Assembly (NCBI RefSeq): GCF_025370935.1
Contig: NC_133481.1
Span: 12,680,646-12,744,645 of the forward strand
DNA from: Choristoneura fumiferana
Taxonomy: Eukaryota > Arthropoda > Insecta > Lepidoptera > Tortricidae
DNA length: 64,000 bases
Direction: 5' to 3'
Both the position numbers and the translations under genes were made by a program. The notes under the pieces are model-generated. The model ran no database searches, was not told the origin of the DNA, and worked only from the letters and a program-made list of their open reading frames with translations. This document shows positions 25,183-36,122 of this stretch, in pieces. How positions within the stretch are numbered: the first letter of the stretch is position 1; every line of letters begins with the position of its first letter.

Positions 25183-25597
25183 AGTGGGATCATTCGGAAC
25201 ATTAGATCGCGTCACCAGCGAACGTCATAGCGCGTCGCCTCCCGTTATCATGCAGATGTGGCGAGCGTTTTGGAATGGTGCGCTACGTTCGCTATTTTCT
25301 AGTGCCTGTCTGAATTTCGCAAACGGTCTGTTTATGAAAGAGGAAAGAAGGAAGCGTTGAGGGTTAGCAAAAGGCGATTTTTTTTATTATTATGAAAGGG
25401 AGGGAATCGAGCAAGCGGGTATTGGAATTAGTGCTCATGCCTTCCCAGACACAGTGCCAAACACAGTGCTCAGTAGTACATCGCTGTAATGTAACTGCCG
25501 TTGTCTTATGAAGGATCCGTGATTTTTTTAAGTTATTTTCATTTAGGTAATTTAAATCTATAGATAAACGAAACACTCCGCTTCCAACCGAATCATT

Positions 25598-25668
25598 TGG
25601 AGGTCTATGGGGGAGGTCTATATCCAATAGTGGACGTCCTACGGCTGATATGATGATGATGACATGAT
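25598..25668 (+). mobile_element. RTE LINE 3'-end remnant with (GAT)n tail
   Basis: GGGGGAGGTCTATATCCAAT followed by AGTGGACGTCCTACGGCTGA and TATGATGATGATGAC matches the 3' terminus of the RTE copies at 10378 and 50939. Only about 70 bp is retained. Confidence 0.6.
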
Positions 25669-27009
25669 TGATTAGCTACATATAATGACCTTTATGTATC
25701 AGCGAAACCAAATTAGCAATAAAACACCGTTTGCCAAAAAGTAAAACAGTTTGCTTCTAGAACCTCACTATTTCAAATTTTGGTCTGGTACATTTATAAG
25801 CCGAAAAGCAAAGGATTATCTCACAAAAATTGCTCTTACAAAAATATGGCAGGAAATCCAGTAAATGCTCAGTTACGTTTTTATTTGTTTTAAATTCAAG
25901 TCGTTGCTAAAGCACGTGCTATCTTTTCGGAATCTCGTTTGTACTGTTCTCGTGTACGTGATACTCAAAATCACTTCCCGTGGGAAGTCACAGGGGAAAT
26001 ACGCTGAATCGGACTCTGTCTATTGTTTTTGCATTGTATTGTATAACTTTAAATTCAAATAAAAGTTTCATAATATTTTGATAAAGGTAATGAAAGTTTA
26101 CGAAATGAAGCAATAGTAGGTAGTCGTGCGTCAGTATATTAATGCACCTATCCTGACGACATGTCGTTTATTTGCTAATAAAAAATAGGTTACCGTTGGT
26201 TTAATTAAAAGACGCAGTAAGTAGGTATGTAGGTAACGTAAAATGGAATAAAATTGTTTTTATTTACTTAGCATTGCGGTCGTGAAAATCGTACATAGAT
26301 CTACACAAATGTATGTAATATACAACGTAAAAACGTAACGTTATTAATACCTATAACTCATTTATCATACAAATAAATTTCTGTGCCTACCGGCATTCAA
26401 ACCCGTGACCTCTAGCTTCATAAATTACAAAGTTATCCATAATAAAATGCAATTTAAAGTACTAATAGAACTTAGTAGTAGCTTATAAAACTACTTACAA
26501 GCAATTCTTTTTCATCTAGTTAGCCTCATGGTTAACTATGCCATACAACAACTAGCTTCGGTATCTTGTATACAATTACAAATCCCAATCGCAGAATTCT
26601 CTCATCGTGCTCAATCGTATGAATAGCAAGGGAGCAGCATCCGCCGCGTGCCACCAGCGCCGGTTATGCCCCAGGCGATATTCGACGGTATTACTGTCGA
26701 AACGTGCTGATGCATACGGCCACATAACGCTTCGCTCTTAGGCGGGGGTTAACTGAAGTAGATAATCGATGTTAAGTGATATTTATAAAAAGTTTTAATT
26801 AAATAGTTATTAGAATCTATAATTGTTTACCGTTAATTTACCCATAACATACTGAGTGGAAAAAAATCTGGCCCTCTAATGTAAGTATGCAGTAACAAGC
26901 AATTTAGTATGTTGTAGAGTGGGCCCGATTTTGTGCCGCTGAGTATATTTGGTACGGATCGCCCGGGGTTGGAGACCATAATTGGAGATCATAAGATCAT
27001 AATGCACGC

Positions 27010-27438
27010 AATGAGGGCTATCGTTTTTTGTCTCACTAGATGGCGCACTGTTGCGTGAGGTTTTTAAGTAGGTATGGCTTTCAGTCTGTTATTACGGGCG
27101 TGAAAACAAAGTTTAGATTAAAATCATATTTAATACACCTTAAAACCGTACCATAAAAATATCGAGCATGCCACAGTGTTGCATAGTCCCCGTTTTGTTC
27201 GGAAAAAAGGGAGGACAAAGGTTTCCGAAAGACAAAACTGTCTCAAAACACAGACATTCATTGCCCCGGAACGCATATTTGCCATAATTAATTCCAGATA
27301 TTGCAAAATATTCACAAAATTATTCTAATTATAAATAAACCCGCGTAGCTCACCCAAAAACTATGAGATTTGACATTTCGGAGACCTCACACTACACTAG
27401 CGCCTCTAGTGGCGAACTCATACGCGATAGCCCTCATT
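27010..27438 (-). repeat. MITE family C, copy 2 (429 bp)
   Basis: The left end AATGAGGGCTATCG is the exact inverted copy of the right end CGATAGCCCTCATT. The interior is the reverse of 8918-9306, including the conserved ATAAACCCGCGTAGCTCACC block. The two copies set the family ends; the transposase source is not in this window. Confidence 0.7.
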
Positions 27439-28030
27439 ACGTCGAAAAACCGGGAGTTCATTACAGACTATGTGTAGCAAATAAATCTACAGTGATATTA
27501 TGTTTCGTTGTTTTTGATTATTCAGTCGATAGCTGTTGCTGAAAAGTCAAACGGGAGCCTGTTCTATCTTCGGAAGCTTATTTACCCTATTGTTATGAAT
27601 ATTTGATCGAATGATCGTTTAGTATAAATTAAATTTGGAACCAAATATATTTTCTAAACTCTTACAACATGAGCTACTTATATAAGTAGCTCACCACACT
27701 TAACCATATGGTTAAGTTTGACATTAGATTTATCTATAATTTTTGTGATGAGCCTAGGTAGTATAAAGACAAAAAAATACTTTTTTTATGCCAATACTAG
27801 ACATTTTTTTCTATCGATAGGTATCAAATATAATATCTGCTTACAAAACTCTTGCGTAGCCAGTCAATCAAAAGCGTTATCGTGACTTTGGCTCGAAGCC
27901 GCTCCCATTCTAGAGCTATTTAAACATACATGTGAGTTTACAGCACCTAAAGAGGTCTTGAGTTTGAGAGTCAGTAGCGAATACGTTAATTAGTTCCAAA
28001 AGCAAATAAACTGATAAAGGTCTCCACCCA

Positions 28031-28228
28031 TTACACCGTATCATACCATGGCCGTAACAGCAACGTGTCAGGCAAAAAATATATTATTTGTGCCGAAAAG
28101 TATTAGACTATGCCCACTAGCACGTTTCAGTAACCCACTGTCGCCGTCGCGTGTCACGTATGCGTTTGATATTTCGTTTGACACTTCAGAAAACGTTCCT
28201 GTTACCGTCATGGCATGATACGGTGTAA
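28031..28228. repeat. MITE-like element, 198 bp, with 36-bp terminal inverted repeats
   Basis: TTACACCGTATCATACCATG at the left mirrors CATGGCATGATACGGTGTAA at the right. The full 36-bp arms differ at four positions. A smaller hairpin (TGCATTACATTACG and CGCAATGTAATGCA) follows at 28264-28306. Confidence 0.6.
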
Positions 28229-29075
28229 AGCCGAGTTTATACTTGCAAGAAAATCGTGCAAGTTGCATTACATTACGTTGGCTGTACGGCCTCGCAATGT
28301 AATGCAAATTCGGCATACGAGTAAAAACGCCCTCAGGGACACCTTATTTCAATATTTAAGTAATGTTTTGTTGTTTTGTTTGTAGTTCAATTATCCGTAG
28401 ATAGTTATAGCGATATCAGTGAAATTTTGCACGCATCCAGAATGTGGCTGAGAGATGGGCAAAAAGGAAAATTTCGCCCGCCCTACTTTTTACTAACTAA
28501 AGGTCGTGTTGGCACTTCTTTCGTATTTATAATTAGTATATTAATTACCATCTTGTATCGCGAGTTAATTTAATATCTTAAGTCAATGCAACCTGTGATA
28601 CAACTTAAATGAATACCAACAGAGAATCTCGTTTCAAGCTAATTTACATTGTAGCTATACTTACAAATAAAAATAAAATCTATTTGCAATGCTCCGTGAC
28701 AAAGAAAGGCAAAGTACGTAACTGACTTAATTAAATTCTTAGTATAAAGTCTTGCTTCTTCGTTATACTTAAGTACTTACTGTATACGAGTACATTGCAA
28801 TATAATGTCACTTTGATTGATATCAATCAGCCAGTTTTAGTTTATTTGCTTTAGTATTCAACAAGTAGTATTAACTCAAGCGGGTAAACTTTAACGGGTA
28901 TTTAATAACTTTTTTCGTTTGAGTTACTTTTGCTATCAAGCACCTAATTTCTTCTGCTCCGTTAATTATTTTCTTCAAATAGTTCATTTATGCCAAATAT
29001 AAAATAATGTTCAAATGGCCCGGGATATCGACTCCTACCTATGGACACTCAATGTATTAATGTGTTGTTACTAGT

Positions 29076-29335
29076 TTTTTTTATGCGACTGGATGGCAAA
29101 CGAGCAAGAGATCACCACCGCCCATAAACATCTGCAACACCAGGAGTATTGCAGATGCGTTGCCAACCTAGTGGCCTAAGATGGGATACCTCAAGTGCCA
29201 GTAATTTCACCGGCTGTCTTAATCTCCACGCCGAAACACAACAGTGCAAGCACTGCGGCTTCACGGCAGGATTAGCAAGCAAGATGGTGGTAGCAATCCG
29301 GGCGGACCTTGCACAAGGTCCTGCCACCTGCAAAA
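29076..29335 (+). repeat. Dispersed repeat family D, copy 1 (best preserved)
   Basis: Contains ACTGGATGGCAAACGAGCAA, GATGCGTTGCCAACCTAGTG, GATGGGATACCTCAAGTGCC and CTTGCACAAGGTCCTGCCAC. Copies: 33421-33613 (plus), 41557-41777 (minus, cut by the assembly gap) and 49582-49795 (minus). The 141-codon open frame across it is not conserved among copies and I do not regard it as a gene. Widespread in Lepidoptera; class unknown to me. Confidence 0.6.
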
Positions 29336-29507
29336 GTTATACTTTGTTCCTACGGCAGGCGAAAAAACGGACAATGACCGAAGGTATTATACTAGCGGCG
29401 AAACAAAACGGTACGTATCGCTCTCCGTACACTTCTGAATCATTTTGCGTAGTGCGCGCGTTTCTTGGTACGGGTTGGGAGAGCGTAAGGGTCATTTGTG
29501 ATAATGC

Positions 29508-29609
29508 GGTCCGGTGTACTCGTAGAACTTTTGTATGGTTCTGTCATCCGATTTCTCTCCGATGTAGGGCGTAAACTACCATACAAAAGTTCTACGACTA
29601 CGCCGGACC
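29508..29609. repeat. 32-bp inverted repeat with 38-nt loop (hairpin)
   Basis: Arms 29508-29539 and 29578-29609 pair with about two mismatches (CGTAGAACTTTTGTATGGT and its inverse). The predicted stem-loop of about 102 nt is the size of an insect miRNA precursor, but it sits in repeat-rich DNA and may be the core of a foldback element. Confidence 0.5.
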
Positions 29610-30639
29610 ATATTTACACGGGTTCGGATCGGATTCGGATCGGACGTAGTGCGAAACAGCCCTTAGGGATAAACAACCTGTTTTATCAAGTATGACGACC
29701 AGCGGATTTGGATGAAGTTGATATGAAGATATCTGGACGCCTGCAATAATACATAGGCTACTTTTTATCTCGATATTCCCATGGGATCGAAATAAAATCT
29801 TAAAATTTTAACCTTGAATTGGACTTAAAATAGGTTGGTAATACAGTCTGCTCAGTAGGTGTTTCCTTTCGAGGAGTTGCCAACTAAAGAGGTCAAAGCG
29901 TGGGAAAAAAGATGATGGCCTCGTTCTTCGGTAAGACAGGTACGCGACAATTGTTTTCGAGGATCGAAAAACAGTTATTGCAGTGGTATACTGGTAATTG
30001 TTTGCCACTTGTCTTGGAAAAAGTTCGGGAGAAACAAACACGCAGTAGGATCCTCCTTCACCTCGCCAACGCTTTATCGTACACCTCCAGGCGAATGATG
30101 GACTAACTATTAGGCAACGTCAGACGTGATTCACCCACCATATAGCCCCGACCTTGCCATTCTTAAATATTCCCAAAAAAAACCTTGAGGAAAACGTTTT
30201 ATGGACGCCGAGGAAGCAGTGGCTGCGTTTCAAAAAGCTGTCGGAGAGACGCCTAAGGACAAGTGGGCAAAGTACCTACGGTTCTCAGTGGGTTTATCGG
30301 ATTCAGCGATGTATTGACGTAAATAGACACTGTCTTGAAAACATAAAATAAAAATTATAACCTGCTAGGTTGCTCAGTTTTTAATTTCTATAAAATATCA
30401 GTTTGACCCTCATAAGTACGAAAAACTGGATTTATTAAGTTGATTTTATGTTAAATGTTTATTATATATAATAACTTGCTTTTATTTATAATAAATAAAA
30501 TTTAAATTATATTTTCCCATTCATGCACATTGATAAGTTTTGAATCTGACCAAAAAAAAAGGTTGGTGATCACTGTGGTAAGCTCTAAACGTCAATGTCA
30601 GTTTTTTCGCCTGCCGCAGGAACAAAGTATAGTCCGTCC
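29610..30639. other. Non-coding stretch with a repeat scrap
   Basis: 30598-30640 is the inverse of a 29332-29370 segment (GTTCCTACGGCAGGCGAAAA type), so it is a fragment of the repeat downstream of family D. The remainder shows no gene. 31016-31889, 32748-33314, 33661-34319 and 34996-35805 are also without recognisable genes. Confidence 0.4.
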
Positions 30640-31015
30640 AGAATGACCTGTCTCTATTGCTCGGGCTCGCAAAGGTTGTGTGTGGGAGCCGGGTTGGTAG
30701 GCTGCGGGACAGGAGTTGCGGCCCCCGCTCCAGGTCGTACCTGGTAACCTGGTTCAGCAGATAGCGCTGGCCATACAGCGAGGAAATGCTGGTGGAATTA
30801 TAGGCACTTTTGAGCCGGGTACGACGCGGAGTGGTGGTTTTTAGTTACCTTATTGTGTTTGGGCCTTAGCTTGGTCTTAGGTTTTAGTTGATTTTTTGAT
30901 TTTGAAATTGTTTAGTTTAATTTAAGTAATTTTATTTTATTGGTGTACTTAATAGTTTAACAATGTTTTTAGTAGAATAATTATATGGTATTATTTAGAA
31001 AATAAAGTCTGAAAG
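30640..31015 (+). mobile_element. LINE 3' end: ORF2 C-terminus and 3' UTR
   Basis: The plus strand encodes LVQQIALAIQRGNAGGIIGT followed by FEPGTTRSGGF and a stop at 30839-30841. The LAIQRGNAxxxxGT motif is a recurrent C-terminal signature of lepidopteran LINE ORFs; I do not assign the clade. A 3' UTR of about 170 bp follows, ending in AAAATAAAGTCTGAAAG with a polyadenylation-like AATAAA. Strongly 5'-truncated and non-functional. Confidence 0.5.
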
Positions 31016-31889
31016 AATTTCCTTATAAGGTAGGAAATTATAAGACTTAATCATTTTATGCCATCATCCTATGGAGATAATCATACGACTATTCTACTCA
31101 CTTTATCGCTCCATTGCAGACGTAAAATCCATTTTTCCGATCTATTTTCATCCTGCCCGCAAGGGTTGCCGATCACTATCTATTTCCTCTATCAGTACCA
31201 TTTGTTTTCATAACGGAATTTTTTCTTTTCCACCGATGTCTATATCGAACTTGGAGAAAAACCAATTCCGCTTTACAAAGGCAGCCAATTTATGAGCCAG
31301 TGCACGCGATCCTCGCGGGAAAACACTACCTACCTTCATACGTGTATGATTTGTGGCGCTTCTAAATTCAAAATTAATTTTGGGTAGGGAAATTTGATGA
31401 GTAAATTAGGGATGTTTCACGAATGTGGAATAGGAAATGAAATGTCAGCTTCAGTCCTGACTAAATTGTAATCCACAGTGAAGATGACAGATCTCCCTTC
31501 GGGGCACAAAGTTTGTGATGACGCGTACTCGTTTTAAATTGACTTAATCAGTGGACAAGCCAGATTGAGCGGGTGACACACGACCCGGCCACCGAAAATT
31601 GTAATAGGAGTTTTATTAGCTGCCAGAACGAATTTGTGCGTAATTAACTACGAAGTCGATGAGAGATATTGATTAAATGAGCGAGCCTCTGTTAAGCCTC
31701 ATTGCATTATGACTTATTGGAGTTAAGTAGTGGAGGTACCTCCCATAATTAATAAGTGAGGTGCATATTATTAGGCTATAAATGGACCAATTTCATTAGA
31801 GTTGTATGAATAATCTAGAGCTTTAAATGGGTCGGAAGGTTTGGATATGAACGTATCTATATAAGAGTCGATGAAAGAGCTTTCTTCAC

Positions 31890-32065
31890 AGTTGAAAGAA
31901 AGAAAGAAAGAAAAAGTTTATTCGGCAAACTTGTAGGTAGCATACATCAGATACATAACTTAATGTTTAATTAAAGTCAACTTATAGCTAGCTGAAAAGG
32001 CTGGCAGCTCAGCAATGCTGAGGTACGGAACCACAGCGCTGATTTTCAGCTGTAGCCAAATAAAG
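31890..32065 (+). repeat. Dispersed repeat family E, copy 1, with GAAA microsatellite
   Basis: A (GAAA)n run at 31889-31911 leads into TTTATTCGGCAAACTTGTAG and ends in CACAGCGCTGATTTTCAGC. A second copy at 33315-33660 is split by repeat family D. Confidence 0.5.
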
Positions 32066-32149
32066 AGGAAAAAATAAGAAAATTGGTGCATGCCTATTTG
32101 ACACCTTGAAAATATGTTATACATATATGTTATACATTATGGCCGTCTG

Positions 32150-32444
32150 ACGGAGATTCGGCAAAGGGATAAGTTAGCCTTTGTACATGATATATGTATC
32201 TCATTATTTGACAATGGAATTATTTCTACTTCTTTATATAGTTCACTTATTTCTAAATGTTTACATGATACAGGATAATCAAGATGGAGCGACGACTTGG
32301 TTAAGATCGCGGGATCGCGGTGGATGCGGAAAGCACAAGACCGGTCTGAGTGGAGAGCCTTGGGGAGCCTATGTCCACAGTGGACGTTTCGGCTGACATG
32401 ATGACATGATACAGGATGATACTATACAATATCGCCACTGTCTT
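32150..32444 (+). mobile_element. LINE 3' UTR tail that received two later insertions
   Basis: AAAGGGATAAGTTAGCCTTT followed by GTACATGATATATGTATC resembles the LINE tails at 22535 and 58670. An RTE fragment (32277-32403) sits within it and a SINE lies at its end. Confidence 0.45.
32277..32403 (+). mobile_element. Short RTE LINE copy with perfect 14-bp target duplication
   Basis: AGATGGAGCGACGACTTGGT through GACGTTTCGGCTGACATGAT is the last 127 bp of an RTE element, strongly 5'-truncated. ACATGATACAGGAT occurs directly before (32263-32276) and after (32404-32417), a clean target-primed insertion signature. Confidence 0.8.
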
Positions 32445-32453
32445 ACTAACTTT

Positions 32454-32738
32454 AAAAAAAGCCGTGGTGGCCTAGTGGTTTGACCTATCGCCTCTCAAGC
32501 AGTGGGTCGTGGGTTCAAACCCCGGCACGCACCTCTGAGTTTTTTGAAATTCATGTGTGGAATTACATTTGAAAGTTAACACAACATCGTGAGGAAACCT
32601 GCACAAACCTGCGGAACAATTCAATGGTGCGTGTGAAGTTCCCAATCCGCACTGGGCCCGCGGGGGAACTATGGCCCAAACCCTCTTGTTCTGAGAGGAG
32701 GCCTGTGCCCAGCAGTGGGACGAATATAGGCTGGGATG
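32454..32738 (+). mobile_element. tRNA-derived SINE with 9-bp target duplication
   Basis: GCCGTGGTGGCCTAGTGGTT (A-box region) and GGGTTCAAACCCC (B-box) are followed by the body and the tail GCCCAGCAGTGGGACGAATA. The direct repeat ACTAACTTT flanks it (32445-32453 and 32739-32747). Same family as 11527-11836, opposite orientation. Confidence 0.85.
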
Positions 32739-33314
32739 ACTAACTTTTTATTTACCTCTAAATACTGTTATTTGGGAACATGTGTGAAGCATACTAATAT
32801 ATTTGGCGGAGTTTGAAATACACTTCACATTATTATAACTGTTATGGCAAATTAATATCACGCCCGAATATTGATGTGTGCCAAAGTTTACAATAGTTTA
32901 AATAGCTTTGTGTGTAGTTTCAAAGTGGATTGGGTTAAGCGTGCCGTCGGTAGACAAATAAGTTCTATAGTTATAATAGGGGTTTGATGGGATACTCATA
33001 ACCTATAATGACTCATACGAGTATCATCAGATTACGCTAACTTTGCGTAAATTAATGATTCATCTATGATGAATCACGGATGCGTTTGGACTTGAAATAT
33101 TGCCTACTAAAATTTTAAATATTACATTATATATACATTTCTCCCAAGTCTTGTCCCTGAGGAAGAGTGCCCATAAGGCTGGCTGCATTTCCGCGCTGGA
33201 TCGTGATTCCAACACGTTGGGCGAGAAATGCACCAGCCCTATGGTCAGTTAATTTATTTTTAGGTTAGTTTAGTGTAACTTCATTATATTAAATTTTAGG
33301 CCTCTTTCTGTCAT

Positions 33315-33660
33315 ACTTAAGAAAAAGAAGAAACAACATTTATTGCCCATAAAAAAATACATATTCGTAAGAAGGTACATACATGCTCAGCTATGTGGCA
33401 AAAGGCTCTGGCTCAACATGTTTTTTTTATTATTATTATACTGGATGGCAAACGAGCAAGTGGGTGTCCTGATGGTAAGGAACACCAGGGGATTGCAGAT
33501 GCGTTGCCAACCTAGAGGCCTAAGATGGGATACCTCAAGAGCCAGAATTTCACCGGCTGTCTTACTACCTACTGCTGCAAGCACTGCTGCTTCACGGCAG
33601 GATTAGCGAGCAATGTGCGGTGAGGACTATGCTTCACCGCGCTGATTTTCAGCCTGCACC
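33315..33660 (+). repeat. Dispersed repeat family E, copy 2, interrupted by family D
   Basis: AACATTTATTGCCCATAAAA and CATGCTCAGCTATGTGGC on the left, and CACCGCGCTGATTTTCAGC on the right, match family E at 31890-32065. Between them 33421-33613 is a shortened family D copy with GATGCGTTGCCAACCTAGAG. This gives an insertion order: E first, D later. Confidence 0.5.
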
Positions 33661-34319
33661 TCTACACAGCGTACATGCATTACACGAGACGTACACATTA
33701 ACACATTATTACACATGTTGACGTACACGTTAACATTTTATTATTTAGTAAATGAGTCAGTCAGTTACATTCTTTTTCACTTACTTTTACCCACGGCTCC
33801 TTCTGCAAAATCGTCGTTTATCGCTATCCCGCGGAAACTTTTTCCGAGTCCTAACCTTCCCAGGGTCCCAAACTGTTTCCATACCAAATTTAATTTAAAT
33901 TGGTTCAGTGGTTAAAGCGTGAAGAGGTAACGGACAGACAGAACAAGTTACATTTGCAATTATTTATAATAATTAACTATACTCTGTTTTGGCAGAAGCG
34001 ACTCGATACCTTGGCCCGCACAGTCTCCAAACCAAACGCCCTTAGACTTTTTTGTCTGGGGACGGGCGAAAGAGTTAGTTTTATGTTACGGAGGTGACCA
34101 CGCGAGAGGTAAATTGAAATTATAAACGCAGCCTTTATGACAAAGAAAGCCGAAATGAGGCTAGCTACCGTAACTGTTCAAGTAAGAAAGAGATGTCAGG
34201 GTGCATTAGGAACAGGGGAGAACAATTAGAAGAAAAAATGTTAACTAGAACACAGTTAAGTATTAAATAAAGTTCAATTTGTCACCAAGTATTTGTGTAC
34301 CAAGTATTAAATACAATAA

Positions 34320-34572
34320 ATTTAAAAAATCAAAAACCCGACTGCCTTAAAAACTAAAAGGAAGAAAATAAGTCTAGTGGTCTAGAACTCTGTCAAGAAG
34401 CTCATTTAAGGTTCAACAGTCGGACCCATTACCAAGATTTTTTGAGCTGGTTACGATTTGAATGGGTCCCGACTGTTGAACCTTAAATGAGCTTCTTGAC
34501 AGAGTTCTAGACCACTAGACTTATTTTCTTCCTTTTAGTTTTTAAGGCAGTCGGGTTTTTGATTTTTTAAAT
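34320..34572. repeat. Near-perfect long palindrome, 111/112-bp arms with 30-nt loop
   Basis: The left arm 34320-34430 and right arm 34461-34572 are inverted copies differing by one inserted base (CGGACCC against GGGTCCCG). The arms contain AAAACCCGACTGCCTTAAAA. The same CCCGACTGC motif appears inverted at 34980-34990 (GCAGTCGGGT), suggesting the palindrome arose by inverted duplication of one end of a transposon-like unit covering 34320-34995. Confidence 0.85.
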
Positions 34573-34864
34573 GTAATGTTTTTTATTTTATACTTTTTTG
34601 ATATTTCTGTGAAAATGGTAGATTAAAAGTATTAAAACCCATTTATATTTAGAATGGGCTAATTATTAGCTTTCATATTTTGATTCCCATATTGTTACAA
34701 TACTTTATTTTAAATACCTTCGCCATATTTTTTTTCGCATACGCCATATTGAAATATTATATACCCTATGTCACTCCGACAGTTATGACGAATCCAATAA
34801 TACCTCATGTGCTACAATCAGTCCAGCCGTTTAGACTGCAGCGAGGACCAAAGAAATGGACATA

Positions 34865-34953
34865 CATACCCACATACATACATACACACATACATACTTA
34901 CATACATACATGCATACATACATACATACATACATACATACATACATACATAC
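34865..34953 (+). repeat. (CATA)n microsatellite
   Basis: About 90 bp of CATACATACATACATA with a few interruptions. Frames reading YIHTYIHT on plus and MYVCMYVC on minus are products of this repeat and are not genes. Confidence 0.9.
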
Positions 34954-35805
34954 GCTCGAAAAACATAACCCTCCTTCGAGCAGTCGGGTAAAAATAATAA
35001 TTTACATAAAAAAAAAATTACGAACGTTAAAGGCGGGATTTCGGGAAATTTGAGAAAAAACATTTTAAAAAATCATAGCTCCAAAACCGTGATCTTTAGG
35101 ACCCAAAGTCAGGTGATAAGAAGATAGCAAATAACCCCAAAAATATCCCAAAAAAATTTGACGGTCCATGTGCCGAACAAAGCACAATGTTTAGTCTCGG
35201 CCGAAAGTGCAATAGATGAACTCGTATTATGGAAGGCCTCCCCTTCGGTTCGGCCTTCAAACTAACACACACACACACACACAAACATCACGCTTGTATT
35301 CTCAAATAGGGTAGGCAGGGCACACGAAACGTTACCGCTTCGGATCAACTTTTAGCAATTTTAGGTTTTAACTAACTCGTTCATCAATTGCCTACTTTGC
35401 AGCCTCTACCACAATGTACTATTAATTGAATGTCGTCTGTAATTAGGTACTTCTTATCGTATCGTATCGTATCTGACTAGCCAGTGTACGATTTCCACCA
35501 ACCAGGCTACCGTACGGCGAGCGCATTATACGATGTATTAAAGGAAATTGAAGCGACTGTACAGTACTTAAATTTCATATTCGCATGGAATTTATGTAGT
35601 GGTACCCGAACGGCCTTCCGCATAAGCGCGAAATGACCGGGCAAGCTGTGCATCTAAATTCAGTGCAAATACGATGTTTAACTACTGCTGAGACGCTTCG
35701 ATTTCCTTTAACACGTAGTTAAATATGTGCTTCGCCGTGGCCCGATACAGGCCGATCAGTGGGTTATTATTATTATTTGAACTCATAGAATTATGATCGC
35801 AACAT

Positions 35806-36122
35806 AGTCGGTTTTTAGGGTTCCGTAGTCAACTAGGAACCCTTATACTTTCGCCATGTCTGTCTGTGTGTCCGCGGCTATTGTCAGAGACCGTTGGTAC
35901 TATATACGAATCTGTAATTTGGCATGAATATACATATCAGTTACGCCGACAAAGCGGTAAAATAAAAAACAATAAAACAAAATTTTTTAAGGTACCTGAG
36001 TTACCACCCACAGACATAAAGTAGGGGTTTTTTAAAAAAAAAAAAAACCATAGAGTGGGTATCGTGGATAGGTCTTTAAAAACCATTTGGGGGTTGTCTA
36101 AACGATTTCGATTTCGTGATCT
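35806..36122 (+). repeat. Dispersed repeat family A, copy 4, left half
   Basis: Starts GGTTTTTAGGGTTCCGTAGT and proceeds to GATTTCGATTTCGTGATCT, where the Gypsy element begins. The missing continuation (TGTTTGCGAAATATTCAACT) lies at 41116 after the element. Joined, the halves match copies 2 and 3. Confidence 0.75.

Noticed and set aside
29149..29574. 141-codon plus-strand open frame
   Set aside because: It starts inside dispersed repeat family D, crosses into a hairpin, and is not open in the other family D copies.
32461..32530. Possible tRNA gene
   Set aside because: A-box and B-box are present but the cloverleaf is not maintained and a SINE body, tail and target duplication follow.
34680..35063. 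Open frames rich in YIHT or MYVC repeats
   Set aside because: Translation of the CATA microsatellite on either strand, not a repeat protein.
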